Positions 17,634 through 20,608 of a stretch of 20,608 nt of DNA are shown piece by piece. This DNA comes from Xanthoparmelia taractica (lineage: Eukaryota; Ascomycota; Lecanoromycetes; Lecanorales; Parmeliaceae). How positions within the stretch are numbered: position 1 is the first letter of the stretch; each line of letters begins with the position of its first letter. The notes below the pieces were generated by a model. That model was given only the letters and a program-made list of their open reading frames with translations. It had not been told where the DNA came from and did not search any database. The position numbers and the translations under genes were made by a program. The stretch spans positions 1 to 20,608 of the forward strand of contig JANQBS010000465.1 of NCBI GenBank assembly GCA_033085395.1, written 5' to 3'.

Positions 17634-20608
17634 ATTAATAAAGTAGCGACATTATGCTTTCTCGGACGACCTCTCTCTTTTGCCGGCTGAGAAGGCATAG
17701 ATAAGATTTCAGAAGTGGATATAACAGCTCGAATTCTAGCTGCATTCTCTTTATATTTCTTCATCAACTTAGAAGCATTATCAAGATCCTTAATGTTATA
17801 TTACTAATTATATTCAGGACTATATTCCTTTTATTTCACTAGATATTCTATAGTTAAATTATATTCTTTCTTAATAATTTATTTATTAAGAAGTTATTTA
17901 ATTTCTAAATTAATAATATTATTATTATTAATAGAAATAGACGAGATATATTAAGGTCGAGAGCGTTAAAAAAAATCGTTCTTTAACGTAGAATAAGACT
18001 TTATTATGCTATTATGAAGATAAGACAAATTCTTTATTCTATAGAAATAATAAGTCTATAGATAAGTCTATCTATTTTATCTATTATCTAAAAAAAATTA
18101 ATATATTATTATAATAGCTTATTAATAATATTAAGAATAGAGGAGATCTTATCGTCTTTATGTAATCGAAGAAGTATCTATTTCTTTACTCTAAAAAATA
18201 TTAATTAATACTTTCTATTATAATAAAATTTATTAATTATTTAAGTAAAATTAATAATATCTTTAATTATAATTCGTATAGAGACGTTATTAATCTTAGT
18301 TAATAAACGAAGTAAATTTAAAGATCTATTTAAAGTTAAATCGTAGATTACTTCGCTCGATATAATTCTAGAAGAGATAAAGTTATTTAAAAAGATCTAT
18401 ATTCATAATAGAACTTTCGATTATAAAGTAGATCTATTAAGAATGTATACGAAGTATCTTAAAGCTATCTTAATAATCTAATTAGTGCGTTCGCTTATAT
18501 TATTAATTTATAAATAATAGATTATTAAATAAAATTGAGAAATCTTTAATAATTTAAAAAGCGATTTTTAAAGCTTCGAAAGAAATTTTCTATCTCGATC
18601 GCTAATAATAGTCTTTAAGATTTCTTAATTAATAATATTAAGTCGATTTAAAAATACTTTTATCTAATTAAATATTTTTTAAATTAACTTATTAAAAATT
18701 AATTAAATAAATTTTATAAACTTATAAATAATAGATATAATTTAATTAAATTTATAATTTAATAAAGATAATATTAAAATAAAATTAATAATTAAAATAT
18801 AAAAAGATACGAGCGGAGATAAAACTAATTATAAGCTATTATAAGATACGTGTCTTCTTATCTATAAAATTAAACATTTTAAATAATATCGAATAAAGTC
18901 TTATAAGTGCTTTATAATTTTATAAATATATTAGAATAAAATAATAATTTCGTAATATCTCTAAAAGTTAGAGTATTCTTTTTTATATATTAAAGTAGGA
19001 AAACTTTTATTAATAAAGAGAAAATATAAAGTTATTATTAATTAATAATTCTATTAATATAAAAGATAAGATCTCGCTATATTTCGTAAATAAGACTTTC
19101 TTATTTTTATTATTAATTTTCTTTCGATCGAGACAAAAAATAAGAATTAATATTAATAGCAAAGAGATACCTTTCTCACACGAAAGGCAAAGAAGCTATA
19201 TTCTCGCTAGCGAGATTATTATTAATATCGAGCTATATAGAAATTCTTTTTTAATAATTATCTTATTAATAGTCTTAAATATATTTCTTATAAAACGAAG
19301 CACTTATTTCTATTAATCTTGCGATATAAAGAGTATTCAACTACGAATTATCTTTATTTAGACTTATAAGCCTTAATAGAGCATTAGATATGATATATTC
19401 TTTATTAGATTTGTAAGAAATAACTAGATTAAACTGTCTTAAGAATTAAGTAGCTCGAATTAAACGAATATTTATTCGCATTATCGAATTTTACTTCATA
19501 ATATTAATAATAGTAGAATAATTAATCTATATTCTTATAGAATACTTTAAAGATTCGATTATATATCTTATTTTCTATAGATATTAAATAAGATTAATAA
19601 TCTTTAATTTCGTAGACTAATAATTTCTTTCTACTGCAATTAAAAGCCTTAATAGAAAAAGAATAGGCTTCGTTTCTACACGAGAAGATTATTTGTTTTT
19701 ATTTTTATTTGATTTAATATAAAAGACTATCACCTTAAAATTAAACTCTTTTAAGATATTTAAGTTAATTTATAAAGTTTAAGTATTATTAAAATATATT
19801 AGAATCGTTAATTAAGATAGTACTTCTTAAAGAAGCTAAAAAGAAGTTAATTGCTTCTTTAAAGCTATAGATAGCTTTATTCTAAAAGACTGTTACTTTT
19901 ATTAATATTTAAAATTCGATACTTTCTTAAAAAGTAATATTATAAGATTTTATAAAGATTATATTAATTATATATAGAAATAAACGTATTAACGTAAATA
20001 GCTAGTTAATCTTAAATAATATTTAAGTTCTTCTAAAATATTAAAATATTATAAATTTAAGATAGCTTTAAGCTTATCTTTTAATAAAATTAAGTTAAAA
20101 GAATTAATTCTTTTATTTAATAAATTAACGTCTTAATATTTTAAAAAGACTTTTATAAAAAAAATATATTAAATCTTATAAAAAGCTTAAATAGCTAACG
20201 AAGATTTTATAAGTATTATTAAAATATTCTAGCACTTATAATTACGTTATTAATATAAACTTTTACGTTAAAAATATATCGTAAAATCTTATTAATTTAA
20301 CGTTAAATATAAATAATTGAATTTATATAATCTATAATTAAAACATTAAAAGCTTCTTAATTTTTATAACTTATAATTATCTCTATATATAGCGATAATT
20401 TAAATGTACTTGTTATTAATAGAAAAACGAAATAATATTAATTATTAAAATAAAATTATAATTAGCTAGTATCTTAATTATATTTTATTAAAAAGATATT
20501 AAATATATATCTTAAAGTAGTAAATTATTTCAATCTCGAATATTAATTATCGATCTTTTCTTAATAATATTATTAAATAGTATTTTTTATATAACGAATA
20601 TCGAATAA
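17634..20608 (-). pseudogene. Gypsy B pol relic: RT (partial), RNase H, integrase, chromodomain
   Basis: Contiguous pol on the minus strand, entering from beyond the right edge. RT occupies 20098-20608, with the active site reading YINN (20246-20257) in place of YVDD. Pol then runs without interruption through VNSF and KDKLKAI (about 20114-20060), the site where A is cut. It continues through the RNase H-like region (about 19500-20050), integrase with ISDRDRKF (Asp kept; 18592-18603), and a chromodomain near 17905-17740, to the conserved TGA at 17634-17636. The last 200 bp (17590-17790) keep far more CpA than the rest. Compared with A, B retains a 49-bp segment (18252-18300) and a single copy of the 45-bp duplication, so B is closer to the ancestral form there. 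Stops and frame changes make it non-functional. Confidence 0.87.
20098..20608 (-). repeat. Right arm of the 0.5-kb inverted repeat (RT of Gypsy B)
   Basis: Reverse complement partner of 16648-17159; base 20608 pairs with 16648. It continues past the window end. Unlike the left arm it is not followed by an LTR but by the normal continuation of pol, so it records the uninterrupted state of the insertion site. Confidence 0.9.

Noticed and set aside
16648..20608. Assembly artefact or recent palindromic duplication
   Set aside because: The arms differ at many transition sites and the inner boundaries differ (LTR on one side, continuing pol on the other), so they are old independent copies. A misassembly elsewhere cannot be fully excluded without reads.
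1..20608. CRISPR array, tRNA, rRNA or bacterial features
   Set aside because: The short repeats present are simple-sequence or coding repeats, not spaced palindromic direct repeats. No cloverleaf or conserved rRNA segment was recognised, and the element types are fungal.
1..20608. Mitochondrial DNA, given the A+T richness
   Set aside because: Nuclear LTR retrotransposons with chromodomain integrases, the CpA-specific depletion and the lack of any respiratory-chain gene point to a nuclear A+T-rich repeat block.

Overview
This window is a transposon graveyard from the nuclear genome of a filamentous ascomycete (Pezizomycotina). I infer this from very high A+T, almost no CpA/TpG but abundant CpG and TpA, transition-type differences between repeat copies, and four decayed LTR retrotransposons of fungal Gypsy (chromovirus) and Copia type. 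That is the classic footprint of repeat-induced point mutation (RIP), which converts C to T at CpA in duplicated DNA. No intact gene is present; the longest stop-free frame (78 codons from a GTG) is a slice of a dead retroviral-type protease. Species cannot be told from the sequence.

Layout. 1-86: perfect 9-bp tandem array. About 87-2960, minus strand: Copia-type relic with gag (zinc knuckle near 2050-2090) and integrase (about 560-1260). About 2960-4650: a minus-strand frame I cannot name. About 4679-9826, minus strand: Gypsy relic C (candidate 3' LTR, chromodomain, integrase, RNase H region, reverse transcriptase, unresolved 5' part). 9827-17300: a second Gypsy family, element A, broken and rearranged. 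Its 3' half (RNase H, integrase, chromodomain, 3' LTR) lies on the minus strand at 9827-12834 and its 5' half (LTR, leader, gag, protease, RT) on the plus strand at 12835-17159. 17160-20608, minus strand: a related copy B (3' LTR, chromodomain, integrase, RNase H, RT), cut by the window end.

The most interesting point is how A and B fit together. The two halves of A's pol break at the same place, each carrying the 5-bp word TCTTT next to an LTR end, and B carries the same pol site uninterrupted. The simplest reading is that an LTR element inserted into pol of A (5-bp target-site duplication) and that recombination between inverted LTRs then flipped one half, leaving the two TSD copies 4.3 kb apart in opposite orientation.

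I found no new defence system, RNA gene, CRISPR array or host gene. The value of the window is as a record of nested insertion, inversion and RIP, including reproducible loss of catalytic residues.
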